Origin: Scolanthus callimorphus
Lineage: Eukaryota; Cnidaria; Anthozoa; Actiniaria; Edwardsiidae
Assembly: GCA_033964015.1 (NCBI GenBank)
Contig: CM066925.1
Location: 13,190,204-13,254,203 of the forward strand
Reading direction: 5' to 3'
Length of the DNA stretch: 64,000 bases
This document shows, in pieces, positions 10,469 to 29,800 of the stretch; position 1 is the stretch's first letter; each line of letters starts with the position of its first letter. The notes beneath the pieces are model-generated. The model was not told the DNA's origin. It worked only from the letters and a program-made list of their open reading frames with translations, and ran no database searches. Position numbers and translations under genes: made by a program.

Positions 10469-12968
10469 ACAATCTCCAGTGAAACTCGATATTCGTTTCG
10501 CCGGTTCACTTTCAGAAACGTGCGCACTTTGCGAGTGAGAATATTATGTTCCTTATTAAATAATTTCTAAAGACAAAAATCGATAGCAAATTGGCTCCAC
10601 GGCCTATGGACCACTGTGGGAGCTCATTGATTGATTTTTTGCGGTATTACGATCTGATATGAGGGATTTTTTGACGAGGTTTTCAGGGAAGTTCTTGCTG
10701 CTCGCTCGTTTTGACAACACGAGAAAATGGCGCGTGCTCATAGTTAGGTCCCAGACTCCACAACCGTGAGTTTCGATTTCGAACCGCGCGCGCGCGCAAA
10801 ATGCAATCCGAATAATTTTTCAAGAATTTGCACCAAAAAGTAACAGGATTTCCAAACCATAATATCTAAATTATCAGATCTTTTCACTGAACTTGAATGT
10901 ATTGCAAGGGGCAATATATCAAAAAAAAAAAAAAAAACAGGACCATACTTCCAGACAAAGAGCTGAAGCGTCGTATGGTGACCGTACGGTTCTTACGCCC
11001 ACGCCAGAGATTTCGGTCTGATGAGTGTGTAACAGATCCATGTGGGACTAGCCTGAATTTCAGCCCTCGTAGTTTTTCACGACAGGTTCTAACTGTAATG
11101 CGGACATCTTTCTCACAGTTGCCATTTCACATTTTATTTATCATAATCCAATAATACGCATTATGGACATGAGAATGAGTTTCTTTCCTATTTTTCCATT
11201 TGCGCATGCGCATACACGTCATCTCACTCTTTTCACCGAACCCATTCTCTTACCCAAAGCTCCCCGGCTGACGCATGCGCGAGATTTGATACACATATCA
11301 TGAGAGTTATGAGAGCCGTTGAGAGAAAGATGCACAAACGTTCAAAACCAGCCAATCAGCAAAGGTCCTCAAATTGATGTCAGCAGAGCCTCCCCTGCGA
11401 GGAGACGAGCCGGGGAGCTCTGGGTTACGAGAATGCATCGAAAAAAAACGTATTCTCGGGCTCATGTTTTTTGTCCGCATTCTTCTCCATATGTAATTGG
11501 CTTATGACCGTCGCGACTGAGTTAAAATAAAGAACTCGCCTGTTACAATTCTTGAAATATGAAAGGAAAGCGATAATGCAGAACTGATGGCGTTTTCCAA
11601 AATATTTCATAGACATTAGAAATTTTAGGGTGTTGGGGGGGGGGGGGCGCAGGTTTTGGTCAGGAATTTTTTTTCCGGATTTGTGTAGGGAATTTTTTTT
11701 TGCAAGCCATGACTCTGTGCAGGATTTTTTTTTCGGTATTTTTTCACATGATTTTTTTTAATAGAATTTCCCAATGTTAAAGGCCTTTTAGATACTAGTA
11801 GCGGTTTCTAGTCACTGATTAATATTGCTGTGAAGTACATGTGCAGACCTGTTCCAGGGTTGTTCCTTTCACATACAATTGTATTTTTATATGTTAAATA
11901 TAAAAATAATTATTATTTTTATGAACAATTCAAGTTTCAGTAGAAGAGATTTCAATACATCATTTATGTTATCGACATAGTAGAAGGCATTTTATAGAAA
12001 GAAGGGATCGCACTTTTCTTTCGTTGCACGCGAAGCGCGCCCAAACTTTGGTAAACGCATTTCATCAAGCCTCAGAGAAAGGGTAGATGAACATTCTGTT
12101 TTTTTTGTGTATAGTAAAGAAAGGCTGTGGGTATTTTATCATTCATGCGCGCAATTGCGCGCCCCAAATGACGATATTGTTATTGATTTATTGGCGTCAA
12201 GTGCGGCCAAATAATGAATTTCTATGCTTGTAACGTCGAACTCACGCTTACCTAAGGGGTCTCTCCTTTCTAAGATAGTGACTGCCCGTCACTGAGTCCT
12301 ATCACTGCAGGGCATTTTTGGGAGAGTTTGTTTTTCCGCGCCAAGATACACTTGTTCTTGTAAACGGCACGAGGGGTAGTGTCTTCGTTGCGGGTTCCCC
12401 CCAAAGACTACGTCGAATTTTTTATTAAGCTTAACTTCAAAACGTAACTTTCGGTTCTAAATAAAAGGAAAAAAACAAATGGCAGCCTGTATGTGCATGT
12501 TTTTTTTCTTTGCTCTGTCCCCTGCACGATTTTTTTTCTCGAATTTGGGCCTGCTCGAATTTTTTTTTGGGATTTCTGCAGCCCCCCCCCCCCCCCCCCT
12601 CCCCCCCACCGGGATATCTGGATTCGCCCAACCTCGATCCCAGGGCCTTTCCCTTCGCTTGAGGTTGGGATTCGTCACTCTACCGTGTGTCCCGTTTATC
12701 CCGCCACAGCCCCTCGTTTGTAATACTCCAAAGAAAATGTTGTCAGACAAATCTGTTATACTTTTATTCTTCTTTTCCCAAGTGAGAGTTTAATGGTAGA
12801 TATTACATAGACAAGTAGGAAGATGGTTAAAGTTGGGGTATTCTGATATTGAGACCATACTTGGTGACTTATAAGTGTTCTGTATGAAGTACTTCCCTTT
12901 CCCACTTTGTACAGTTACGCTACCGCGAACGTCGAACGAGTTTCTCTCCAACAAAAAATACATCCACA
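10469..12968. other. Divergent intergenic region between PHTF and ADH5
   Basis: The two start codons face away from each other across 2.5 kb. Contents: a (CG)n run at about 10785-10797, a poly(A) run at 10920-10937, and a palindromic TGCGCATGCGCA at about 11202 that matches the NRF-1 consensus. An inverted pair GCTCCCCGGCT / AGCCGGGGAGC lies at about 11257 and 11409. Low-complexity G, T and C tracts occupy 11633-11760 and 12500-12607. No gene was recognised. Confidence 0.5.
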
Positions 12969-19259
<6,291 letters not shown>

Positions 19260-19538
19260 GTAATCTGTACTTTTTTTTCGATGTCGCTGTATGAGAAACA
19301 TTTCTTATTGGCTAGTTTTGCCGCTTAAATTCACGACAAGATGAATTGAAATTTCGGTAGATTTAAATGGATTGCGTTCACTACTTTCTCCATAACTTGG
19401 CAAGTCGGAAACAGGGTCTGTAAATGTTGTATTTCTTTGCCCTTGCAGGTAATCTTCGTTAAAACAAGAGTGACAGCGGGAAGGGAAGATTGAACGACAT
19501 AATGTACTGACCATCGATGTGTGATTAGTAGGGTGTTA

Positions 19539-19544
19539 AATAAA
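19539..19544 (+). terminator. Poly(A) signal for ADH5
   Basis: Canonical AATAAA about 280 bp after the ADH5 stop codon, followed by a T-rich stretch. The position is consistent with the end of the ADH5 transcript. Confidence 0.6.
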
Positions 19545-20810
19545 GTAGATTTATTTTGATATGTCGTAAGCTTTATTTTAGTTTCAGAGTAAAATTATTT
19601 CCTCGTTGACAAATGTGAGAGTGTGAGCTCCGGTCCGCCACCCAAACAACCCTAGCCGTTAACTTGTACTTACATTTTCAGTTTAAAGTTGTCCATGTGG
19701 GATGATGATTTTTATATGACTGCAGGTGCCATGACGTCTCGTGAAATTTTTAAAAACTCCACCTCCCACCCCCAACTCCAATTTTGGGTTGCTCTCCCAT
19801 ATACTCTTGCCACCAGTATCAATGAATTTGAGCTGACATGTCGATAAAAATTCCGCAAATTCCACTTCATGATTATAAGCAATTATGGATGAGGTTTCTG
19901 TGATTTCCAGAATAAACAATGTTGAGACATGGTTTCTTTTGGAAATCACAAAAACCGAATTCAATAATTGTCTTATTATACATTGATTCAGTAAAAATCA
20001 TTTTTTTTCTGTCAAGCAATTTCTTTTACACAAGCGCCTTGTTAAATATTGAAAACATTCAAGGGATCTAGTCCCATGATGCATTGCGCGCGTAGGATCA
20101 AGAATCAGCTAGCTGATTCTTGGAGACCCTCAGAGTGTGTGATTCCCAAAGTAAAGCGCGCGCTTTTAGCCAATCAGAATCGAGGTAGTGAGTACAATGT
20201 ATGATTATCAAGATTATGGTTGCCACCGCAACGATCATGGATTGTATGGTATATAGACAACTAAAGCAAGTTGTCACATTACCGATGCAACCATGCCTTT
20301 TCGCAATCCATAAATGCTGCTTTTCGCATTGTTTCTTTCCACTCAGCCTAAATCTCGTCCGCTACGGTAGAGTACAATTTCGTCTGACCAACAAGTGGGG
20401 AATATGACCCAATCAGAACGAAGCTTTAATTCTCCTCGAACTATGATCCGCCAATCAGAATTGAGCTTATATCTCACCAGCTACAAGAGTCATGTCGATG
20501 CAAGGCAGCGATGGCTCATGCTAGAAGGATTGTTTTTTTTTCTTTTTCGAAAGAAACCACTCCGGAAACTGTCAGAATATGGATTTGATATCTCGACCTT
20601 TTAGTCTGGGCAAAGGAGAGGTAAATTTTCAGCCCTTTAAAAAGATGAAAGACAAGATTCCTTGGCAAATCGACCTGGCAGAACACTTGACCCCGTGTGT
20701 TTGTTCTGAGGTGGAGGTAGGAAGTGCCAACGAACTCTACCGTAGCGGATGAAAAGCAGGTTACTCTCGGCCACTGTGTCACGGCGGAACATTCATTCCC
20801 TTATCCCTTT
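19545..20810. other. Convergent intergenic region between ADH5 and METAP1
   Basis: No gene seen. It holds a perfect palindrome around AAGAATCAGCTAGCTGATTC (about 20100) and an element bounded by TCCGCTACGGTAGAGT (20358) and ACTCTACCGTAGCGGA (ends 20749). Both 3' gene ends face this region. Confidence 0.55.
20358..20749. mobile_element. 392-bp element with 16-bp inverted ends
   Basis: TCCGCTACGGTAGAGT at the left is the exact reverse complement of ACTCTACCGTAGCGGA at the right. Only one copy is in the window, so the family assignment is open. Confidence 0.6.
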
Positions 20811-23800
20811 TTACATCTGCGCCATGAAGTGGGGTTTTCCATCTTCATCCGGTCGAATAGTCAAGATCTCGCATCCAGTCTCTGTCACTAGTAAGGTCTG
20901 CTCGAACTGTGCTGATCGTTTGCCATCCTGAAGCAAAACAAGAAAATAATTAGGCTTGGGCAAAATCAATTGGGCCATTCCATTTTATATGCACACACCC
21001 CCCATTGAGGGACCTGGAAATCCATGGGAAAGGGTGGGGGTCAGTAGGGAAAATATCCTAGGGGATTCATCGGAAAATTCCAGTGGGCTCCATCAGAAAA
21101 TGCTGAAAACATCCAGGGGCCAAAATTGGGAAGGCAGTTAGCAGGCACAAAATATCCATGGGCCTTTTCCCACATTCTAGAGCAAATTTCGAACAAACAA
21201 GTTCCAAGGGGTACAAAGGCAATTCCCTCAATAGGGGCAGTACACAAACATTGAAATCCAAGGGGGACATTGACAATTCCCTCAGTAGTGGTAGCTACCA
21301 TTCAGTTGTCCAAGGGAGTCTATAATTGATTCCCTCAATAGAGGCAGAGATGAAGAAGAGAGAATCCAGGGGGGTCAACAGCATTCCCTCAATAGGGTGA
21401 GCTTATTGTGGGGCATATCCAAGGGGGCTTACGCAGGTACTCATCCAAGGGGGATGCACAATATTGTCATCCAAGGGGGTATCTGAAGGGCTCCCTCAAT
21501 AGGTGGGGTGTGAATAAAAAATGGAATGGCCCATTGTGTACTGTGAATACGACCTACCTGAGTAACTGCCGTCCAGTTGTCCGGCCAAGTTTCATCCCGC
21601 CATGTCCCTGAAAAAAATAACATACATCTTGAGATACATTGCCGGCCAAGGTGGATAAACTATACTGAAATCGGATTGAATTGCCATGGCTCTCATTTCA
21701 GCGATTTCGATTCCCTTGCATGATTTTTCTCGCTTGGATTGCCGCCATTTTCGGGCGCGCGCGTACAACACAGGAAGCCCGAAAACGAAAAATATTTTTT
21801 TCTTTCCGGAATCGAAAAGTGCTTAAATATAACCTGATATTCAAGTGTAAGGAAGATTGATGGTAATGACTGGAGGATCCTCCAGTCATACCATCATGGA
21901 CAGGATTCAAAATTCAGTAGCTCAACTTTTTCGTTCGTCACATGTCACATGTCACGGTGACGGTTTGTTTACTGGTCAAGGGTTCTGGATCCGCCACGTT
22001 ATTAGCAATGCTCGGTTCACACCTACCTTGTGAAATCATTGGCTCGATTGTAAACGTGTGACCGGGTTTCATAACTCCGATAGCCTTGTTTTCTGCAAAG
22101 AGGATTATAAATGTTAACAATCTCAGATACGTATGAACACGGGCCGCTGAGATGGATGCGGTTTCAAAGATTTTCCAGGGGCGTCCCCCTGTCCCCCCCC
22201 TGGATACGCCCCTGTTTTCATGCATTCAGCCCCCACTTTCTTTTGTAAGCCTAGTAGGCGGCCAACTAACCGTTCTGCTCTAGCTACACCGTGCTGAAGA
22301 GACCCAAAAAGGTCGAAACAGCTGTCCACGGTTGCTTATGTACTCTCAGTTTGGACTCTCATGCCACTGTTCTGTAAATATTTTTTGCGAAGTATCAGCC
22401 TTTCCTCGTGTTATTCTTCATATTTGTATAGTCTGCGTGCAAAAACGGGTATTAAAATTCACGTTAAAACAGAAAATATGATTTTTTTCAATAGTAGAAT
22501 TAGCATTACACTAAAAGGTCAAAACACTCAGTCAGTGTCACACAGTCTTGTAACGCGTGACGCATATACGCGATAGAATCGTCTTGTTGATTTCTTAATC
22601 TGATGGGTTTGCTTTGCTTTATGAATGAGATGGGGGCCTGGGACTTGTAGTTTGTAGTAGGTGTTTTTCTTCAGCTGTTGTTCGATGATTGTTGTTTCGC
22701 GTTTTGACAGATAATGTTCCGCCTTCTCCTGGAAAGGTCACGCATATTCAATCACTTGAGACATCGCGCAACATACGAACCGCTCAATCTTATAGTATTC
22801 CAGCACAAGACATTCAAAATGGCTGCATCGAAAGACTTTTTGAAAAATCCAGACTGGGTCAAGAAAACAGAGCTCATTTTCGACTCTGTTGCCTCCAAAA
22901 GTGGCACGACCAACTTCGAAACGACTTGTGCTCCGCTCGCCAACATGAAAAAACTGTTTAACTTCGACGATGCCCAACTCAGTAACATGCGACTAGCGTA
23001 CCAAGCTATTTGGAAAGAAAGTGGATTTAAGATTAGCCAAGAAGTCAACAAAGCGGAGTACATCAAGGTATTGCTTCCTTGGCGCAGTCAGAGTTACGGA
23101 GAGTAGAAATGTCGGAGACTCCGCTGCTATGTGCTTGCAACAATGCCTTCTTCGACCTAATCGACAAGCATCGAGACGGCAAGGTTTCTTTCCAAGAAAT
23201 CAAGTCTCTGATGAACTCAAACTTTATTGAAGATACGAGCTACATTGAAGGGTGGTTCAAGCAAAAGGATGAGGAGAAAACAGCACGGATTCCCGTCAAG
23301 AGTTCAACATGATGGAGTTCAACTACTGGTACAGGCCAGAACTGGACGAGTCCAAGGGTAGGCTGTATGGGAGCTCGTTCACCAAGTAACCGAAAAAACG
23401 ACATACAAATGGATGATTGCATTTTCTTTCCGAACCAGAACCAGGGGTCTTTTGTCGACCTCGGAAATTTTAAGGGGGGGGGGGGGGGGGGGGTCTCGTC
23501 GAAACATGGAAGTTTCACGGGAGGGCGGTCTTTGTGAGGTCTGGCTGAAATTCCAGGGAAGCGGGAGTCTGGATATTCCAGGGTAGGGGATTGTATAGGA
23601 GGATGGTCCTCGACTCACCGGAATTAAAGTGTACGAAAAAAAAGTGTGATCAACAATTTGAAACCAGGACTACCAGTTGTGTTATAGCACCAGACACGAG
23701 CAGACCCTAGTGTCGTGTTTGAGATATTGTGATGTATTTGACGTTGTCATGACAAAATAAATCAGAGCTACGCTATCGACAACTCGTGGATACATCACCT

Positions 23801-26800
23801 AACAGTCGGTGAACATCAAAACAACCTGAAGAAGATCGGTAATGGCCGATTGAAATATCGTTATTAACTAATCATCGTTTAAGCTGTTCGTCGACCTCGT
23901 CGATATATTTTTCTCAGTTCAACTGGTTGACAGGTCCGTTTATCAGGATCCAGCTTGGCAAAATACCTCGTTCGCGGATTTTCATATTTTAGTCTACATT
24001 AACATCAAAAGGGCAGGTACCCCTCCCCCCCTCCCACCCCCCCCCCCCCCCCCCCCCCTCCCACATTGGCAAACTTCTACGCCACGCCATTACTGTACTT
24101 TTCATAAATGTAAACTCTACGCCTACTAACAAACCGCGGTTCGACGGCTTCCGTCAACCAAACGAGTGCGAACGATTCCACACAGACTTTCGGGGAGGTT
24201 TTTTGAACTAATGAAGACTACTCGAAAGTTGGGGATGTTCCGCTCGAGCTCGCAAAATGTGGCCCATCCATGCAAGAACTACGCAAACTTCCATTGTTCT
24301 CCGGCATTGAAGGTTCCCCACGTAGGATATGTCCTATTTTTTTTAAGTAATCATCCATGCAAGAACTACGCAAACTTCCATTGTTCTCCGGCATTGAAGG
24401 TTCCCCACGTAGGATATGTCCTATTTTTTTTAAGTAATCATCCATGCAAGAACTACGCAAACTTCCATTGTTCTCCGGCATTGAAGGTTCCCCACGTAGG
24501 ATATGTCCTATTTTTTTTACCACAGAACGTTTTCATGACTAGTAACATAATACAAGTAAAAAAGTGATAGATTTCGAATTGCTTTGAGAAAATGTGGCAA
24601 CAAAAAGTATCTAGACCAATCAGATTAAAAAGAACAAAGGAGTGAGAATCAGCATTTTACGCTAGGTTCCCCACGTACAAAGACTTTTAAAATTGCATAT
24701 CCTATTTGTGAGTACCGCATGTGCTTATATATCCCTAGAAGTCCTCAGACAAGTTTTTCTAGCATATTACTTGAATGTACTGATTTTCATGGTTTAGCCA
24801 ATGAAATTGCCTATATTTTTAATAGAAATTAATTGCATAGCATGTTTGCCGTTGGCTTGCCTAGTTCTTATACGGACCATTACTTAAAATGATACAAAGC
24901 GTGAAATAACGGAAAATGTTCCCTCTCCCCTCCCCCGAGGCCGGCTATATCTGCTTGAACTGCACAATAAATTGCGTGACCCAATCATATGACCTATCAT
25001 CAAGTTGTTTGAGATATTATTCCATGTCAGTGTCTTATTTCATTCTTTCTTTCTCTTGAATCTCACGAGGACGAAATAACATCGTTTCTTCAAAATGAAC
25101 TCCAGCGCGACTGAAGCCGAATACTTGAAAGACCCTGTATGGGTAAAACGAGTAAACCAGATGTTTGACGCATTTGCTTCATTTTCACCAAACGGAAAAA
25201 TTAACTTCCAAATCAATCTTGCTCCAGTGCAAGAAATGCGACGCGTTTTTAACATCACCGATGCCGAGGCCGAGGCGATCACGCAAGTTGTCAAAGACTA
25301 CTGGAAAGGGCATGGGTTCTCTTTGGACCAAGAGGTCGATAAAGATGGATGGATAAAAGGTAATAGATCGTGACGGCGTCGTATCGCTGTATATATCGGG
25401 TGCGATTCTAAAGTGTGTCCATTTGTATAGCGCTTTGCTTTAATCTAGGGGCTCTAAACGCTTTCTATTGAAGGTATTTCTTATCCTCGGACTACTTAAG
25501 CACTAACATGAGTGCGTGTTAATGATTGTAACATTTTCAGTAACATTAAATCCTGTTCAATTTTGGAGCAATGGTTCTAAATCCACGACCTTTCGCTCTC
25601 GTCCGATGAGAATTAGCATACGTGGCCTCTGCGTGGGTTTTTCGCCCAGGGGGGTACTCGGATATAAAAATGACGGGGGGGGGGGGGGGGCGACGTATTT
25701 TTTTGGGTATGAAATTTGTAGTAAAAGTATTTTTTTGGGTTGAAAATTCTACCAGGTATTTTTTGAATGTTGAAAAATCCGCGAATATTTTTTTGGGTTG
25801 AAACTAATTCTGACAGGCTAGTTGATCATCAAGATACTGCCATAAGCTGAAACATATAATGGGACAGGCATCATGTGTAGTGTCTTTTGGTAGTGCTGGT
25901 ATTTTTAGGCCTTTTTAGGGTAACAAAGTCGGGTATTTTTTGGGTATCAATTTTCGGAGCAGGTATTTTTTGCATATAAAATTTGTGACTCGGGTATTTT
26001 TTTGGGTATGAAATTTGGAACTCCGTCGGACCCCCCTGTCATTTTATATCCGAGTACCCCCCTGGGGTTTTTCGCTAGCATGTTTCTCTGACCTCTGAAA
26101 CCCACGGTAAACGATTGCTTTAAGATAAATACATGCAAGATGGGACGGGGTTTCTGGTTCTGTGGTGCCTCTTGAAGGAGTCCGCTAATTATTACAAACT
26201 TTACTAGGAATGTGCCTTCTTAGGAGGGAAGAGCTGGAGCGGAGGGCAAAGGGCGAGAGACCGCTTCTTTATGCTTTCGCCGGCGCTTTCTTTGACATCC
26301 TTGATCGACAAAAAGACGGAAGCATGTCCCTAGAGGAGCTCACATTGCTGCTCAAGACCTACTTTCTTGACGTTACTCGGATTCCAGAATGGTTCAGGAG
26401 AGAGATGTTAACAAGACTGGGAGAATCCACCGCGATGAGTGGTTGAAGTGCGAGTATGATTTCTGGTTTCGCCCGGACGAAGACGTCACTAAAGGAATGC
26501 TGTTTAACGGACAGTACTCCGGACATTAGTCGGACATTTGACCAATTGTAAGGCTACTACCACTTAAAGGAAACTCTTTGAACTCTTCCGGGGTACTGTA
26601 CTGTACTCTACTTTACTCTACTCCGGGGTACTGTAATCCCTTTGCGTGACCCAAGCACTTCTATCAATTACGAAAATTCAACTCCTGTTCAAATATTGAC
26701 CTTCACGCGTCAATCAAATGATTCATACATGTAAAGAACATTCAATTCAGGATTTATAATTAAACTTGTGGCATGTTTCACAGGCTAACCATGTCTACGC

Positions 26801-29800
26801 CCTTATGTCTGCTTTCTGTATTGTGCTGCATCAGGAAATCACATTTTCAATAAAGTGAGGGATACCTAAGTCGCGTCTGTTTTCTTTGCGCCTTCCACTG
26901 CGCACAACACCAGATAAATCGCGTAGATCACGGCAATAGTGCCTATCCGCAATCTCCTATGGAAAGTCACGCGATGGTCACACAACAGCACTGTCACGGT
27001 CAAATGGATGCTAAAATACGAACTTTTAAACAGCTCGAAAAAAGTTGCGATATCACTCGTTTATTCGACATTAAAGGATTCGTCTCACCTTACCCATAAT
27101 GCACCGCTTCACCGCCATTTCCGATATCAATTAAAGACTCGACAAAAAGTGTTCAGGTTAGAGCATTGTACTGTACAAGTGCAAGAAAACTCATAATAGT
27201 AGAATGCCTTTACATTAAGTAATGGTCCGTATAAGAACTACCCAAGCCAAAGGCAGAGCATGCTGGAATGCAATTATTTTCTATTGAAATTATCGGCGAT
27301 TTCATTGGCTTAGACACAAAAATTGGAAAAAATTAACATGAAAGGACGACTTTTCTCAGGATTTATGGTAAGATATAAGCACATATGGTACCTACACATA
27401 TGGTATATACAGGATATACGATTTTTGAAGACTTCGTACATGGGGAACCTAGCGTAAAATAGTGATTCTCTTTCCTTTGTTTTTCTTTAATCTGATTGGT
27501 CTGGAGAGTTATTATCGTTATATTTTCTCAAGCAAGTCGAAATCAATAATTGTTTCACTTGTATTATGTTACTAGTCATGACAACTTTCTGTGGTAAAAG
27601 AATGGAACACATCCTATGTGGGGAACCCTGAATGCCATAGAACAATGGAGTTTCGGTTCCTTCTTGCGTGGATGATTACTTAATTAATTAAGAGTTTCTG
27701 AGGGTAATGAATCACTAGAATTGCCACAAGTCGACCTCTCTGAGGATACTAACAAAAGCACGAAAAAAAAAAAAGAAAGTCTAATGAATCATGTGAACAA
27801 AAACAATGCATTATGGTCAGAGTTAGGGGGATCCTTTAAATATTTCTGGACACGATCTTCCATTTTATCCATACTTGGCCTGAACGCCTCCCCTGTGGAG
27901 TTATTCGGAAATGTTTGTTTCCGGTTTCAGGGATTCCTGTGAAGGTGACAATAGTTGCGCGCCACAGACTTGAAACCCGAAAAAAACTGCAAAATTGCAA
28001 AACGAACTTTTCGGGCCCGAGAATTTATTGTAAGTTTCGAGAAACTGGCCCCCGGGCTACACCGCGTGCCAAACGACCACTATGACCCCATTTGACCGCT
28101 TTCACGATGTCCTGAGAACAATACACTCGAGCCCTTCCGACTCGTTCTGGTGAATAAAACGGACAACCATTGTTTTCATCCATTTAAACTGCGTGCGCAA
28201 CATCGCAAAATCATTTTGGACGTTACAGTGGTTGCGAATACCCTCCCTTCCCCAACGTGCGCCCACGATAAAAGAGCCTCGTAAACTTACTTGCATAATG
28301 AGGTACGCTTGGAGCGGTGTGAAATAATCTGAAATAAAAGAAAAGACACTAGTGCCCACTGGTACTTTGGTTCGGGTTCGATTCCCAAAATAGGTTATCT
28401 CGGGTCCTGAAATACAGTAAAAACCCGCATAAAAGAACATGTGGTTTAAGAACACTCAGGCTGAACTTTGGTCAAAATGGTACCTTATACATAAGAACAC
28501 ATGCAGCCTGAAAAATGAAAATTGTTCTTGTATAAAAAAATTGTTGCCAGTTAGATTCGAGTACAGTAACCCACTTTGTGGTAGAGTACCCAGGAGATCA
28601 ATATGACGTGCTAGACCATGCACACACAGTTCTACAGCAGGAATTCCAGGGTAATTTAGCAATTGTTTTTTAGACTTGACTAATTGTTGTTACCTTTCTA
28701 GTGTATGCAGCATTTGATGTTAAGAAACAACTTTAAGAACACCTTAAGAACATTTTCAGGCTGATTTTGCAGAAGACACCCAATATACAAGAACAAAATC
28801 AGCCTGATTACCCAAAACACCTGTTCTTTTATGCGGGTTTTTACTGTAATGTACATGTGAGTAGATATGATCACGTGACTTACTGGTTGATGCCATGTCC
28901 ACAGTAACTTCTCACCACAGAGTACCCATGCGCTTGTGCATGTTTTTGGATCACATTGCCAATCTCTCGATACCTCACGCCAGGCTTAACTGATAAATAA
29001 GATGTACCAACATAAGCCAAGTGAAATTTCCTGAAGGCCTGTTACACTTTCGATTTTTGTTGCATTTTTTCGCGGCACCGACGTACCTGTGTCTATAGCT
29101 TGCATTAAACACTCATATGTCACATTGACCAGCTGCTTGTAAGACTCGTCCACATTTCCCACAAAAAATGTCTCATTTAGGTCTCCATGGTAACCATTGT
29201 AATACACAGTTATGTCCACTAGAAATAGCAAGAAAAATAACTGATTTAGTGTCATTATCAACTATCTTTCATCTCAGGTGACTTTCTTGTTATATCTTGA
29301 CACAGCAAGGAAGGCAACTCACTAAACAATCAAATTAAAGAAAAAAAGTTGCCCATAGTTGTCCTCAAGTACAATAAAAATCCAGGACTTTCCAGGTTTC
29401 CCAGGAGCCATAGGAACCCTGTTAGACACTCAGTGAGCTACGTCAAGACCTACTACACCAACAACATTGTGGTCTGGGTGTGTATTAGACTGCTAGCAGC
29501 CCCTACTTTGGCGCGTTTCCCAGAAAGAAAGCGAGCGCGCTCCTCTGGCGTTCGTCGGGGGTTCGCGCTCGCTTTCTGGGAAATGCGCCAAAGTAGGGGC
29601 TGCTAGCAGTCTAGGTGTGTATGGCTTCCAGCAAAGTTTTTTAAATGCTTTACACCTGTACATACAGTTAACAATATCACCATCCTCTAAAGGGCGCTTG
29701 TCAGGAATTCCATGACAGATGACTTCATTAACAGATCTATAAAAGAGAGATCAAGTTATTTGTCATCCTTGTCACTGTCACCATTTGTGTCTTCCACAAT

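Noticed and set aside
24166..24567. 133-codon frame with three repeats of [17 protein letters not shown]
   Set aside because: Explained by the 87-bp tandem triplication at a MITE end; the reverse strand is open for the same reason.
22819..26529. Active calcium-regulated photoproteins
   Set aside because: The residue aligned to the essential aequorin histidine is Glu in both copies, and the first EF loop is degenerate.
24430..27683. A single transposon carrying the EF-hand gene between long inverted repeats
   Set aside because: Each flanking copy has its own TTAA-bounded ends, so two independent MITE insertions explain the arrangement.
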